From an uncultured Bacteroidales bacterium (GTDB lineage Bacteria > Bacteroidota > Bacteroidia > Bacteroidales > Bacteroidaceae), in NCBI GenBank assembly GCA_902802815.1, contig CADCNQ010000002.1, forward strand, positions 1-64,000: DNA of 64,000 nucleotides. The letters run 5' to 3'. A program made the position numbers and the translations under genes. How positions within the stretch are numbered: the stretch's first letter is position 1; each line of letters starts with the position of its first letter. This document shows positions 41,094 through 50,452 of the stretch, one piece after another. Under the pieces are notes generated by a model. It worked only from the letters and a program-made list of their open reading frames with translations. It did not search any database and was not told the origin of the DNA.

Positions 41094-43136
41094 ATGAAGA
41101 AACTGCTAACCATAACACTTGCCCTATGGGCTGCGGCGGCAAACCTGACTGCTCAGTACACCAACCGTACCGACCTGCCCGCGATATACATCGAAACATT
41201 CGACGGGGGCGGAATATACAGCAAGGAAACGTATAAATACTGCCGGCTGCACTACGTGGACGAGGCGGGTGCCGTAACCAGCTACGACTCCGTATCCATT
41301 CGCGGACGCGGCAACTCCACGTGGGGTCTTTCGAAGAAGCCCTACCGGATCAAGTTCCATGACAAGGAGAAATTCCTGGGCAAGGGCTATGCGAAGTGCA
41401 AGAGCTGGACACTGATGGCCAATGCCGGCGACAAGACAATGATGCGCAACGCCATAACGTCGGCTATGGGAGAATTCTGTGCCGCACTCCATACGGAGGA
41501 CGGAAAAAAGTCGTTGCCCTTCAATCCCGCAGCAAAATTCACCGACCTGGTGCTGAACGGCACGTATCTGGGCACCTATCAGATAAGCGACCATGTGGAC
41601 GTGAGGCCTCATCGGGTGAATATCACGGAGCAGGACATTCCGTCGGTAGCCACCTCCGACATCACGGGAGGATACCTGCTGGAGGTGGACGGATTCAGGG
41701 ACGGCAACAGTTTTACCACAAGCACCTACAACGTACCGGTACGCATACACTATCCCGACGAGGACGACATCGCAGCCAGGCAGACAACATATATCAAAGG
41801 TCACGTGAGCCGCTTCGAGAACGCACTCTCGTCAGCCGATTTTACCGACCCCGAGACCGGTTATCGCGCCTATGTGGATTCGGCATCACTCATCGACTGG
41901 TATATCTGCACGGAGGTGAGCGCCAACATCGACGGATTCTTCAGCACATATTTCTACAAGGAGCAGGGCGACGACCACCTCTACTGGGGACCGCTATGGG
42001 ACTACGACATAGCCTACAACAACGACTACCGCGTGAAGGACGAACAGGGACTCAGCACCACGGAGAACTCCATGATGGCAGACATCGCCTACAACGGGTC
42101 AAAAGTGTGGGTGAACAGGATGTGGCAGGATCCGTGGTTCCAACGCTGCGTGTATGCACGCTACAAGAAACTTTTGGAGGCCGGACTCGTGGCATACATA
42201 CACCATAAAGCAGACAGCCTGCAACAGCTGCTGCGTCTCTCTCAGCAGAAGAACTATGAAAAATGGGGCATCAGCACGAGGGTGTATCACGAAATGGTGC
42301 TCTACTCCAGCTACGACCGGTACGTGAGCGACCTCAAGACATTCGTCAGTAACCATTGCGCATATCTCGAACAGGAATTTGCCGCGCGCAAGCCGTTCGA
42401 CCCCACCCCGCCCTTCGTGCCGCAGCGTTACTACTACCACATCGTGAATTCCAGAACGCTGAAAGCCGTCGATGTGTCGGGCGGGAATGCCGTGCAATAC
42501 ACCGACGACAGCAGCCGCGAGAGCGAAGACTGGGAGATGAGAAGTCTTGGCGACGGACTGTTCCTCATAGTGAACCGCAGCAGCATGATGGCGCTCAACG
42601 ACCCCACTCAGGGAGACGTCGGCCCCACCGTGAACGTCGGCACTCCGCTCAACACGGCTCTGCCCGATGAGGAAGACCCCAGACAGCAATGGCAGCTGAT
42701 ACCGCAGGGCACCGACGGATACTACAACCTGCTGAACACCTACACGCAACATATCGCCAACCTGAGAGGCGGCAGCGCAGACGACTATACCGACATACTG
42801 AGCTACACGAACGACTCGCGCAACAGCGAGAGCAAGAACCGTATGTGGCTGCTGATGCCCAACGGACAGCTGCCCGACGACACAGGTGTGGACAGAGTGG
42901 AGCCCGAGGAATACGCGCTGGCTTACAACCCTGTAACGAAGACGCTGCACTTCGGTTCGGAATCGCCGGAGAAACTTAGCTTCAAGGTGAACGTCATTGC
43001 CCTAAACGGCATACGTGTAGGCACTTTCACGGCCGGTGAGGAGTTCCCGATGTCAGGCCGGCCGGCCGGCATATACATTGTCAACTGGGCTGTTGACGGC
43101 AGAATACGCTCCGTGAAGTTCAATTATGTTCCGTAA
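41094..43136 (+). CDS. CotH-kinase-like secreted protein with C-terminal sorting tail, 680 aa
   Basis: It has a signal peptide (about 1-20, ending NLTAQ). The CotH domain covers about 20-420 and contains the signature GRGNSTWGLSKKPYRIKFHDK, NAGDKTMMRNAI, NGTYLGTYQISDHVDVRPHR and YWGPLWDYDIAYNND. A middle part (about 445-590), with YYHIVNSRTLKAVDVSGGNAV, looks like a ricin-type beta-trefoil. The last 70 residues (LSFKVNVIALNGIRVGTFTA...PAGIYIVNW...RSVKFNYVP) fit a type IX secretion C-terminal sorting domain. CotH proteins are atypical protein kinases of spore coats; here a cell-surface role is inferred. Confidence 0.82.
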   Translation: MKKLLTITLALWAAAANLTAQYTNRTDLPAIYIETFDGGGIYSKETYKYCRLHYVDEAGAVTSYDSVSIRGRGNSTWGLSKKPYRIKFHDKEKFLGKGYAKCKSWTLMANAGDKTMMRNAITSAMGEFCAALHTEDGKKSLPFNPAAKFTDLVLNGTYLGTYQISDHVDVRPHRVNITEQDIPSVATSDITGGYLLEVDGFRDGNSFTTSTYNVPVRIHYPDEDDIAARQTTYIKGHVSRFENALSSADFTDPETGYRAYVDSASLIDWYICTEVSANIDGFFSTYFYKEQGDDHLYWGPLWDYDIAYNNDYRVKDEQGLSTTENSMMADIAYNGSKVWVNRMWQDPWFQRCVYARYKKLLEAGLVAYIHHKADSLQQLLRLSQQKNYEKWGISTRVYHEMVLYSSYDRYVSDLKTFVSNHCAYLEQEFAARKPFDPTPPFVPQRYYYHIVNSRTLKAVDVSGGNAVQYTDDSSRESEDWEMRSLGDGLFLIVNRSSMMALNDPTQGDVGPTVNVGTPLNTALPDEEDPRQQWQLIPQGTDGYYNLLNTYTQHIANLRGGSADDYTDILSYTNDSRNSESKNRMWLLMPNGQLPDDTGVDRVEPEEYALAYNPVTKTLHFGSESPEKLSFKVNVIALNGIRVGTFTAGEEFPMSGRPAGIYIVNWAVDGRIRSVKFNYVP

Positions 43137-43356
43137 AGTTGACGTCTTGCTCTTTTAAAGTTTAGAGTTGAAGACAAACTTCTGACCTGAAGTTGCGATT
43201 TGCGACTCCAGTTTATCGGTTTTTTCTTATATTTCTACAACTCATCTATCGAGCATCTATCGGGCATCTATCGAGCATCTATCGGAAATCTATCGGAAAA
43301 CCTCGACCGATGACCGATATAAAATAGGAATCTGATGCATCTCATCTAAGGATTTT
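43137..43356. other. Intergenic region with tandem repeats
   Basis: It contains two heptamer units (gtttaga gttgaag, 43160-43173) and the 11-bp tandem array at 43244-43298. I see no gene, promoter box or terminator in it. Confidence 0.6.
43244..43298 (+). repeat. 11-bp tandem repeat, 5 copies
   Basis: Five contiguous copies of atctatcgagc/gggc/ggaa: the first eight bases atctatcg are invariant and the last three vary (agc, ggc, agc, gaa, gaa). The unit is close to one helical turn, so all copies face the same side of the DNA, as expected of a multi-site protein target. Confidence 0.95.
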
Positions 43357-43644
43357 TTACGCACCAGTTAGAGAAAAACAATAAATGTGCAGGCTCTCAA
43401 TGCTGTCAGTCTCCTGCCTGTCGGCTGGCGTCCACGCAAAGAGTGCCGAGGAGAGTACTACCGGTTCTCCATGGGCATTCACCGAGGGATAGTTGAACGA
43501 ATAAACTGTGCTGTTGTCAGCACTCGCAATCTGAGTCAGCGTCTCGGAGGGGACAGCTCCTCCACTCTGCTGTGCACGGATTTCCTGCTGCATCACAAGC
43601 AGAAAAAAGAACACCAGAATATGTCCGGAACAAATCCTAACCAT
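43357..43644 (-). pseudogene. Truncated secreted protein, hydrolase-like N-terminus, 95 aa
   Basis: It has a signal peptide (about 1-24, ending EIRAQQ). The mature part contains VYSFNYPSVNAHGEPVVLSSALFAW and DSIESLHIY, a strand pattern like the N-terminus of Bacteroidetes secreted alpha/beta-hydrolase or lipase-like proteins, in which a much longer catalytic domain would follow. Here a stop comes straight after HIYCFSLTGA, and the repeat-rich region at 43244-43298 lies beyond. It starts 20 bp after thiD ends, so it may be transcribed with it. I call it a likely 5' remnant; a genuine short secreted protein is possible. Confidence 0.4.
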
Positions 43645-43664
43645 TAATCCTTCAACCTAAACTA

Positions 43665-44483
43665 TCAGTAATAAATTCTTTCATACAAATCATGATCATC
43701 CATATAACAAGGGTGCACGGGACCATAGCCATGACCGAACTCATACTCGGCACCAAGACGGATAGCACGGTCGATAAACTCCTCACCCTTGGCCACCGCA
43801 TCCTTCAGGGGCAAGCCCTTGGAAACATACGTAGCAATGGCTGACGAGAAACTGTCACCGGTGCCATTGACATTGTGGGTGTCTATGCGCTCCTTGCGGT
43901 AGCAATGCACAGTGTCGGAGGAGCGGTCGTAGAAGATATCCATCAAACTGTCGCCATCCGGAAGACTTTTGACAATCACCGAACAACCATAGCCACCCAA
44001 CGCCCTCGCTTCTTCCCTACCCACTTCTGAGACGCCCAGTAGCACCTGTGCCTCGAAGCGGTTGGGTGTGATAAGAGTGGCCTGCGGAAAAAGTAGTTCT
44101 TTATAAGCCTCGATATTCTCCTGAGGACAGAGAGGCACACCGTTGGAATCCACCAGTACGGGGTCAATAACCTTGGGAATATCAGGATAATCGCGCAGCT
44201 TGGCAGCCACACCGCGAATGATATCAATGGAGGGGAGCACACCCGTCTTGATGCACTCCGCCCCTATGTCCGAAAGAAATGATTCCGTCTGACTCACCAC
44301 AAGGTCGGCAGGCAAAGGAGTGATGCTCTTCACTCTCGTGGTGTCCTCGTCGACAATACCCGTGAGAGCACATGCAGCATAACCTCCGCACGCAGTAATA
44401 GCCTTAATATCAGCCTGCATACCGGCACTGCCTAAAGGTTCACTTCCGGCAATGAGAAATACCTTGTGGAGCTTCTTTTTCAT
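43665..44483 (-). CDS. thiD: Hydroxymethylpyrimidine/phosphomethylpyrimidine kinase
   Basis: A 272-aa ribokinase-fold enzyme that phosphorylates HMP and HMP-P in thiamine synthesis. It shows [53 protein letters not shown] and the anion-hole/base motif [16 protein letters not shown] (usually GTGCTFSSA). The Ser in GDSFSS instead of CT hints at the pyridoxal-kinase-like subgroup, so a PdxK-like activity is the main alternative. The ATG overlaps the purT stop (ATGA). No other thi gene and no TPP riboswitch is nearby. Confidence 0.85.
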   Translation of the reverse strand: MKKKLHKVFLIAGSEPLGSAGMQADIKAITACGGYAACALTGIVDEDTTRVKSITPLPADLVVSQTESFLSDIGAECIKTGVLPSIDIIRGVAAKLRDYPDIPKVIDPVLVDSNGVPLCPQENIEAYKELLFPQATLITPNRFEAQVLLGVSEVGREEARALGGYGCSVIVKSLPDGDSLMDIFYDRSSDTVHCYRKERIDTHNVNGTGDSFSSAIATYVSKGLPLKDAVAKGEEFIDRAIRLGAEYEFGHGYGPVHPCYMDDHDLYERIYY

Positions 44484-45643
44484 TTCACAGTAACTTTTGC
44501 AGCGAGGGATTTGCACTTGTCGCGCAGAGCGTCCTGAGAGGCATCGAGAGTGTCCCAGCAGACAACCACACCCATGCGACGACCCACGTGGGCCTCGGGT
44601 TTGCCGAAGATGCGCAGATAGGTGTTGGAAGCGGCGCAGACATCCTCCATACCCGTGTAGTCGGGACACTTGCTCTCCACACCCGAGAGGATGACGGCAG
44701 AGGCTCCCTGACGCTCCTGAGTGATTTCTGGAATGGGCAGACCGAGCACGGCACGGCAATGGAGCTCGAACTCGGAGAGGTTCTGCGTGCCGGCCAGCGT
44801 CACCATACCTGTGTCGTGAGGACGGGGGCTCAGTTCGCTGAAGAGCACACCCAACTTCTCGCTGATGAAGAACTCGACACCCCAGATGCCGGCACCTGTG
44901 AGGGCGCGTGTCACCTTGTCGGCCATCTCCTGTGCAGCCTTCAGATGCTCGGGTTTCATGGCACGGGGCTGGAAGCTCTCACGATAGTCGCCGCCTTTCT
45001 GCACATGACCTACGGGAGCACAGAAGAGGGTCTTGCCGCTTTTCTGCGTCACGGTGAGCAGCGTTATCTCGTAGTCGAAGGGAATGAATTCCTCCACAAT
45101 GACCTCCATGATGTCTCCGCGAGCACCGGCACAGGCTGCATCCCAGGCAGTCTGCAGTTCGTCGGGACTGTCCACCTTGCTCTGTCCGTGACCGGAAGAT
45201 GACATCAAAGGCTTGATGATGCAGGGGAAACCGATTTCCTTGGTGGCAGCCTGCAGTTCGTCGAAACTCTTGGCATATCGATAGCCAGCCGTCTTGAGAC
45301 CGAGTTCTTTGGCAGCCAGTTCACGGATGGATTTGCGGTTCATCGTGTAGTTGACGGCACGTGCGGAGGGTACCACCTGTATGCCCTGCTTCTCGCAGTC
45401 GTAGAGACGCTCCGTGCGGATGGCCTCCACTTCGGGCACGATGATGTCGGGCTTCACTTCGTTGACGACTTTCATCAGCGCATCGCCGTCGAGCATGCTG
45501 AACACACGGCACTCGTCGGCCACCTGCATGGCAGGAGCACCGGCATAGCGGTCGCAAGCCACAACATACTGACCTTTGCGCTTGCAAGCAATGGTGAATT
45601 CCTTACCCAGTTCTCCGGAACCTAAAAGCAAAATCTTTTTCAT
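44480..45643 (-). CDS. purT: Formate-dependent phosphoribosylglycinamide formyltransferase
   Basis: A 387-aa ATP-grasp enzyme that formylates GAR using formate and ATP, giving a folate-free step of purine synthesis. It has [67 protein letters not shown] and the C-terminal [16 protein letters not shown]. The start at MKKILL follows the family; an upstream ATG at 45691 lies in the rarA 3' end. It is the middle gene of rarA-purT-thiD. PurU in this window may supply its formate. Confidence 0.95.
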   Translation of the reverse strand: MKKILLLGSGELGKEFTIACKRKGQYVVACDRYAGAPAMQVADECRVFSMLDGDALMKVVNEVKPDIIVPEVEAIRTERLYDCEKQGIQVVPSARAVNYTMNRKSIRELAAKELGLKTAGYRYAKSFDELQAATKEIGFPCIIKPLMSSSGHGQSKVDSPDELQTAWDAACAGARGDIMEVIVEEFIPFDYEITLLTVTQKSGKTLFCAPVGHVQKGGDYRESFQPRAMKPEHLKAAQEMADKVTRALTGAGIWGVEFFISEKLGVLFSELSPRPHDTGMVTLAGTQNLSEFELHCRAVLGLPIPEITQERQGASAVILSGVESKCPDYTGMEDVCAASNTYLRIFGKPEAHVGRRMGVVVCWDTLDASQDALRDKCKSLAAKVTVK

Positions 45644-45653
45644 AGTATTAATA

Positions 45654-46874
45654 TTATTTCTTCTTGATAATGTCGTTTTCCTGAGCCTCAAAGAAATGCG
45701 TCCCCTGCAGGGCGTCGGGCATATACTGCTGCTGCACCCAATGGCCGGGGAAGTCGTGAGGATATTTGTAGCCGTCGCTGTAGCCGAGGTCCTTCATTAT
45801 GGCTGTGGGAGCGTTGCGCAGATGCAGCGGCACGGGAAGATTGCCCGTCTCCTTAACGCGCTCTATCGCCGCATTTATAGCCATATAGGCGGAATTGGAC
45901 TTGGGCGACGTGGCAAGATACACGGTAGCCTCCGCAAGGGGTATGCGGCCTTCCGGCCAACCTATCTTCTGGCAGGCGTCGAAGGCGGCATTTGCCAGCA
46001 ACAGCGCGTTGGGATTGGCAAGACCAATGTCCTCGGAAGCGGATATCACAAGGCGGCGCGCAATGAAGCTGGGGTCTTCCCCGCCCTCTATCATGCGTGC
46101 AAGCCAATAGAGCGCAGCATCGGGGTCGCTGCCGCGTATGCTCTTGATGAAGGCCGAGATGATGTCGTAGTGCATCTCTCCGTCCTTGTCGAAAGCAAGC
46201 GGATTCTGCTGCAGCAGCTGGGAAACGACGGCATCCGTCACCTCCGTACTACCGCTGTTGTAGACGATATCCAAGATGTTGAGCAGCTTGCGGGCATCGC
46301 CGCCGCTATAGCGCAGCAGAGCAGCCGTCTCCTTTATTTCTATATTCTTCTCGCGCAGATAGATATCCTCCCTAATGACACGACGGGCAAGAGACAGCAG
46401 GTCGTCATCGGAAAGAGGCTTCAGCACGTAGAGCTGGCAGCGCGAGAGAAGAGGACGTATCACCTCGAAAGAGGGATTCTCCGTGGTGGCTCCTATCAGA
46501 GTGACAACACCCTGCTCCACAGCACCCAGAAGGGAATCCTGCTGTGACTTGGAGAAGCGGTGTATCTCGTCGATGAAGAGTATGGGAGTGTGAGTGTCGA
46601 AGAATGTGTTGCTGCGGGCCTTCTCTATCACGTCGCGCACATCCTTCACTCCGGAGGTGACGGCAGACAGCGTGTAGAAGGGCACTTTGAGCTGTGAGGC
46701 GATGATGGTGGCGAGCGTCGTCTTGCCCACTCCGGGAGGTCCCCAGAGGATGAAAGAGGAGATGCGACCGCTCTCAATCATGGTGCGCAACACTGCTCCC
46801 GGACCGACCAAATGGCTCTGTCCGATATACGCATCGAGGGTGCGTGGGCGCATTCTTTCTGCAAGCGGTTGCAT
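45654..46874 (-). CDS. rarA: Replication-associated recombination protein RarA (MgsA)
   Basis: A 406-aa clamp-loader-like AAA+ ATPase acting at stalled forks. It begins [19 protein letters not shown], has Walker [12 protein letters not shown], Walker [16 protein letters not shown], sensor 1 [11 protein letters not shown], an arginine-finger region [13 protein letters not shown], and the C-terminal tetramerisation domain ([42 protein letters not shown]). The -7 box is 8 bp upstream of this ATG, so the leader is at most a few bases long. Confidence 0.95.
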   Translation of the reverse strand: MQPLAERMRPRTLDAYIGQSHLVGPGAVLRTMIESGRISSFILWGPPGVGKTTLATIIASQLKVPFYTLSAVTSGVKDVRDVIEKARSNTFFDTHTPILFIDEIHRFSKSQQDSLLGAVEQGVVTLIGATTENPSFEVIRPLLSRCQLYVLKPLSDDDLLSLARRVIREDIYLREKNIEIKETAALLRYSGGDARKLLNILDIVYNSGSTEVTDAVVSQLLQQNPLAFDKDGEMHYDIISAFIKSIRGSDPDAALYWLARMIEGGEDPSFIARRLVISASEDIGLANPNALLLANAAFDACQKIGWPEGRIPLAEATVYLATSPKSNSAYMAINAAIERVKETGNLPVPLHLRNAPTAIMKDLGYSDGYKYPHDFPGHWVQQQYMPDALQGTHFFEAQENDIIKKK

Positions 46875-46882
46875 TCTGCGGA

Positions 46883-46890
46883 CAAAAGTA
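46883..46890 (-). promoter_or_regulatory. -7 box (tacttttg) of rarA-purT-thiD
   Basis: A TAnnTTTG match ending 8 bp before the rarA ATG, which implies a near-leaderless transcript. It is divergent from the glnS promoter 44 bp away. Confidence 0.6.
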
Positions 46891-46934
46891 CAAAAAAAAT
46901 ATGAAATGAGAGAATTGCATTCAGTTTTTTTTCG

Positions 46935-46942
46935 TAATTTTG
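46935..46942 (+). promoter_or_regulatory. -7 box (taattttg) of glnS
   Basis: A TAnnTTTG match 32 bp before the glnS ATG at 46975. Confidence 0.65.
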
Positions 46943-46974
46943 CAGCCGAAATACAAGACAACAAAACAACAGAT

Positions 46975-48732
46975 ATGGAGGACGTCAAAGAAAGTCTCAA
47001 TTTTATAGAAAAAAGAATCAAGGAAGATCTGGCCAACGGACGCAACGGTGGACGACTGCAAACTCGCTTCCCGCCCGAGCCGAACGGATATCTGCATATA
47101 GGTCACGCAAAGGCCATCGCAATGGACTTCGGAGCCGCTCGCAAATTCGGTGGCACGTGCTATCTGCGCATGGACGACACCAATCCCCAGAAGGAGGATA
47201 TGGAATACGTGAGAGCCATCGAGAAGGACATCAAATGGTTGGGCTTCGAATGGGGCAAGGAGGTCTACGCCTCCGACTACTTCCAGGATTTGTGGGACTT
47301 TGCCGAATGGTGCATCCTCAACGACAGGGCATACGTGGACGAGCAGACCTCGGAGGAGATAGCTGCACAGAAAGGCACACCGACGGAACCCGGACAGAAC
47401 TCACCCTATCGCAACAGACCTGCGGAGGAGAGTCTGCGCCTGTTCAGGGAGATGAATTCCGGCAACGTGGAGCCGGGCAAGATGATACTGCGCGCAAAGA
47501 TTGATATGGCATCGCCCAATATGCATTTCCGCGACCCTATCATGTATCGTGTGCTGAATATGCCGCACTGGCGCACAGGAAACAAGTGGAACGCATATCC
47601 CATGTATGATTTCACACACGGGCAGAGCGACTATCTGGAAGGTGTCACCCACTCCATCTGCACACTGGAATTCGTGCCTCACCACGAGCTCTACGACCTC
47701 TTCGTGACATGGATAAAGGAATGGAGAAGCGACGAGGGAGACATCGAGGACAATCGTCCCCGCCAGTTTGAGTTCAACAAACTGAACCTCAACTACACGC
47801 TGATGTCGAAGCGCAATCTGCTGATACTCACTAATGAGGGCGTGGTGAGCGGATGGGACGACCCGCGCATGCCGACCATCTGCGGAATACGTCGCAGAGG
47901 ATATTCTCCAGAGGGTATTCTAAACTTCATCGACAAGATAGGCTACACCACATACGATGCCCTGAACGATATCAAACTTCTGGAGGCTGCCGTGCGCGAA
48001 GACCTCAATACGAGAGCAACGCGCGTGAGTGCCGTAGTAGACCCCGTGCGCCTCGTCATCACCAACTATCCGGAAGGCAAGGTGGAGGAACTCACCGCCG
48101 TGAACAATCCGGAACTGCGCGACGCAGAGGGAAATACTGTGACGGAGGGCAACACCCACACGATACATTTCTCACGCGAACTCTACATCGAGCGCGAAGA
48201 CTTCATGGAGGACGGCGGCAAGAAATTCATGCGACTGGGTCCCGGCAAGGAGGTGCGACTGAAGAACGCCTATATCATCAAGTGTGACGAAGACCCCGAG
48301 AAGTGCATCAAGAAAGATGCCGACGGACGCATCGTGGAGATATACGCAGAATACGACCCCGAATCGAAGAGCGGAATGCCGGGTGCCGACCGCAAGATAA
48401 AGGGCAAGACGCTCCACTGGCTCTCCGCTCCGCACGCTGTACCCTGCGAAGTGAGGGAATACGACCAGCTGTGGACCTGCGAGAATCCGAGGGATGCCAT
48501 CAAGCAGTATGAGGACGAACACGGAGTGAGAGGTATCGAGGCTATGCGCCCCTTCCTCAATCCGGACTCACTGCGCATCAACAAGAATGCGTTCATTGAG
48601 GAATATGCTGCGTCGTTGCCCGAACTCACGTATCTGCAGTTCCAGCGCATCGGATACTACAACGTGGACCCAGACTCCACTCCGGAGCATCCCGTATTCA
48701 ACAAGACCGTAGGACTCAGGGACAGCAAGTAA
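46975..48732 (+). CDS. glnS: Glutaminyl-tRNA synthetase
   Basis: A 585-aa class I aminoacyl-tRNA synthetase. The HIGH motif is in NGYLHIGHAKAIAMD, LRMDDTNPQKED marks the GlnRS/GluRS family, the KMSKS equivalent is LMSKRN, and GWDDPRMPT is GlnRS-specific. The C-terminal anticodon-binding beta-barrels follow. It charges tRNA-Gln directly, so the organism need not use the GatCAB route for glutamine. The start is the ATG at 46975, after the promoter; the longer open frame runs through rarA. Confidence 0.96.
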   Translation: MEDVKESLNFIEKRIKEDLANGRNGGRLQTRFPPEPNGYLHIGHAKAIAMDFGAARKFGGTCYLRMDDTNPQKEDMEYVRAIEKDIKWLGFEWGKEVYASDYFQDLWDFAEWCILNDRAYVDEQTSEEIAAQKGTPTEPGQNSPYRNRPAEESLRLFREMNSGNVEPGKMILRAKIDMASPNMHFRDPIMYRVLNMPHWRTGNKWNAYPMYDFTHGQSDYLEGVTHSICTLEFVPHHELYDLFVTWIKEWRSDEGDIEDNRPRQFEFNKLNLNYTLMSKRNLLILTNEGVVSGWDDPRMPTICGIRRRGYSPEGILNFIDKIGYTTYDALNDIKLLEAAVREDLNTRATRVSAVVDPVRLVITNYPEGKVEELTAVNNPELRDAEGNTVTEGNTHTIHFSRELYIEREDFMEDGGKKFMRLGPGKEVRLKNAYIIKCDEDPEKCIKKDADGRIVEIYAEYDPESKSGMPGADRKIKGKTLHWLSAPHAVPCEVREYDQLWTCENPRDAIKQYEDEHGVRGIEAMRPFLNPDSLRINKNAFIEEYAASLPELTYLQFQRIGYYNVDPDSTPEHPVFNKTVGLRDSK

Positions 48733-48753
48733 ACACAGAAAGGGAAGACTGCA

Positions 48754-49662
48754 TTGAAACAGGACGAATATTTTGAAACACAGGACTTTCGTGACCTACT
48801 GAAGCAATACGAAAGGGAACGTCAGGCTGGTCGTCGCATCTATATGGATGCCGACGATTTGGCCGATATTGCCGAATACTATATCAACAACAAACGGGAA
48901 AAGGAAGCACGCAGAGTGCTCGCAGACGCAATGCTGCTGCATCCCGGAAATCCTGAGATAATGTTTCTCAGGGCTGAGATGATGTTCGACGGAGGCAAGG
49001 TGGAAGAAGCACTTGATGCCACTCGACAGATATTGCTCAACCACCCCGACCACACGACGACGAAGGAACTGTATCTGGAAATTCTCCTTGACCTGCAATA
49101 CTGCAACGAGGCCGTTCATGTTGCAAACGAACTGCTCAACCACGACGCGTACAACGCTGAAGTGTGGCATATGCTGGCCGATGCACAGTCGGCACTGGGG
49201 CATTTCGACGATGCACTTGAAAGCATAGAATACGGCATATCGGTGAATCCCGACGACCACGACCTGTGGCACGCAAAGGGTGTGGCGCTCATACAGCTGG
49301 AACGCTTCGAGGAAGCCAGCGTCATACTGTCGGAATATCTTGAGAAGCATCCCGACGACGACCACGCTCTGTACAACCGTGCTATCGCCCTCACATGTCT
49401 GGAGCGCTATGAGGAAGCATCCGAAATGCTCGACCTCGCAACGCTGGCATCCAAAGGACGCTCCACAGAGCAGACGCAGATATATCTTCAGCAGGCATAT
49501 ATCGAAGCAAAACTCGGACATAGGAACGAGGCTCTGCTGGCGCTGGATCTTGCGAAAGAGGCAAAACAATTATGCCCCCCAAGTGGTGGGAGGCATAACG
49601 AAGCGATGGAAGATGCCGACTACGAGAACATCAAGGCACAGATTCTCGACCTGCTACATTAG
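48754..49662 (+). CDS. Tetratricopeptide repeat protein, 302 aa
   Basis: An all-helical protein of about seven TPR units with the canonical W/L/G/Y/A/F/A/P spacing, for example AEVWHMLADAQSALGHFDDALESIEYGISVNPDD and ALYNRAIALTCLERYEEASEML. It has no signal peptide, so it is probably a cytoplasmic scaffold; partner unknown. The start is TTG at 48754, preceded by an aaagggaag purine stretch; the first in-frame ATG is 30 codons later and would cut into the fold. It follows glnS by 21 bp and overlaps the convergent thioesterase gene by 9 bp. Confidence 0.82.
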   Translation: MKQDEYFETQDFRDLLKQYERERQAGRRIYMDADDLADIAEYYINNKREKEARRVLADAMLLHPGNPEIMFLRAEMMFDGGKVEEALDATRQILLNHPDHTTTKELYLEILLDLQYCNEAVHVANELLNHDAYNAEVWHMLADAQSALGHFDDALESIEYGISVNPDDHDLWHAKGVALIQLERFEEASVILSEYLEKHPDDDHALYNRAIALTCLERYEEASEMLDLATLASKGRSTEQTQIYLQQAYIEAKLGHRNEALLALDLAKEAKQLCPPSGGRHNEAMEDADYENIKAQILDLLH

Positions 49663-50067
49663 GCTGTCGAACTCAAAAGGCTTTGATGTGCGATAGGCCA
49701 TACCGGTCATCACAGCCAGCACTTCACCTTTACTGTTCTTAATCTTTATCTCCGTGTTGGGCAGTTTGTGGTGCTCCGCCACTTCTGTGCATTCTGCCGT
49801 AACGGTCTCACCCAGCTGGGCACTCTTGATGAATGAGATGCTGTTGTTGATGCCGACGGAGAGGATGCCACTGGAATTGGCGACAGCAGCGAAAGCCAAG
49901 TCGCCGAGAGTGAAGAGCACACCTCCCTGACACACACCGGCGCCGTTGAGATGCCGCTCTTCCACCGTGAGTTCCGTGCGGGCGTAGCCCTTGCGTATCT
50001 CAACAATGCGGCAACCTATCTCCGAAGCAAAGACATCGCCCTTTGAGAGGCGTTCAAGCAAACTCAT
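49654..50067 (-). CDS. PaaI-type hotdog thioesterase
   Basis: A 137-aa single hotdog protein with the pattern GCRIVEIRKGYARTELTVEERHLNGAGVCQGGVLFTLGDLAFAAV, including the N-G-x-x-x-Q/H-G-G-x-x-x-x-L-x-D catalytic region of PaaI/YdiI thioesterases. It should hydrolyse aryl- or acyl-CoA. As last gene of the paaK/ior operon it could release arylacetate from arylacetyl-CoA, acting as an overflow valve. It overlaps the ACT gene by 14 bp. Confidence 0.88.
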   Translation of the reverse strand: MSLLERLSKGDVFASEIGCRIVEIRKGYARTELTVEERHLNGAGVCQGGVLFTLGDLAFAAVANSSGILSVGINNSISFIKSAQLGETVTAECTEVAEHHKLPNTEIKIKNSKGEVLAVMTGMAYRTSKPFEFDSLM

Positions 50068-50452
50068 GCAGGCCCTTTTCTTTTATAATCTTTTTCGTGA
50101 GCTCCGTATCAGAGGTGCGGAACACGAGTATGCCCTTGCCGGAAACGAGGAAGGAATAGATGTAGGAGATGCTGATACCACCCTCCGTGAGGACAGATAT
50201 CACATTGGCTGCCTCACCGGGTTTGTCTTCCAGCACGATGGCAAACACCTCCGACATCGTGACAACCATACCCTCATTCTTGAGCACGGAATATGCTTTG
50301 TCCGGATTGTCGCACACAACACGATAGATACCGAAGTCCTGAGTGTCTGCTACCATAGATGCAATGATCTGAATCTCTGCATTCTTCATGACATTCAGGA
50401 TATTGAGCAGAGTACCACTCTTGTTCTCAATAAAGATAGATAACTGTTTCAT
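50054..50452 (-). CDS. Tandem ACT-domain protein
   Basis: A 132-aa protein built of two ACT domains (about 1-65 and 68-130): LSIFIENKSGTLLNILNVMKN and FAIVLEDKPGEAANVISVLTEGGISISYIYSF. ACT domains bind amino acids. Position directly after paaK (0 bp gap) and the ior genes is the same as in many anaerobes, where it is thought to sense aromatic amino acids or modulate the ligase. There is no enzymatic domain. Confidence 0.9.
   Translation of the reverse strand: MKQLSIFIENKSGTLLNILNVMKNAEIQIIASMVADTQDFGIYRVVCDNPDKAYSVLKNEGMVVTMSEVFAIVLEDKPGEAANVISVLTEGGISISYIYSFLVSGKGILVFRTSDTELTKKIIKEKGLHEFA

Noticed and set aside
43244..43298. CRISPR array
   Set aside because: The 11-bp units are directly adjacent with no spacers, and no cas gene is near.
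44484..44759. N-terminal extension of thiD to 44759
   Set aside because: The extra codons are antisense-like arginine- and cysteine-rich sequence lying within the purT coding region; the ThiD fold starts at the ATG at 44483 that overlaps the purT stop.
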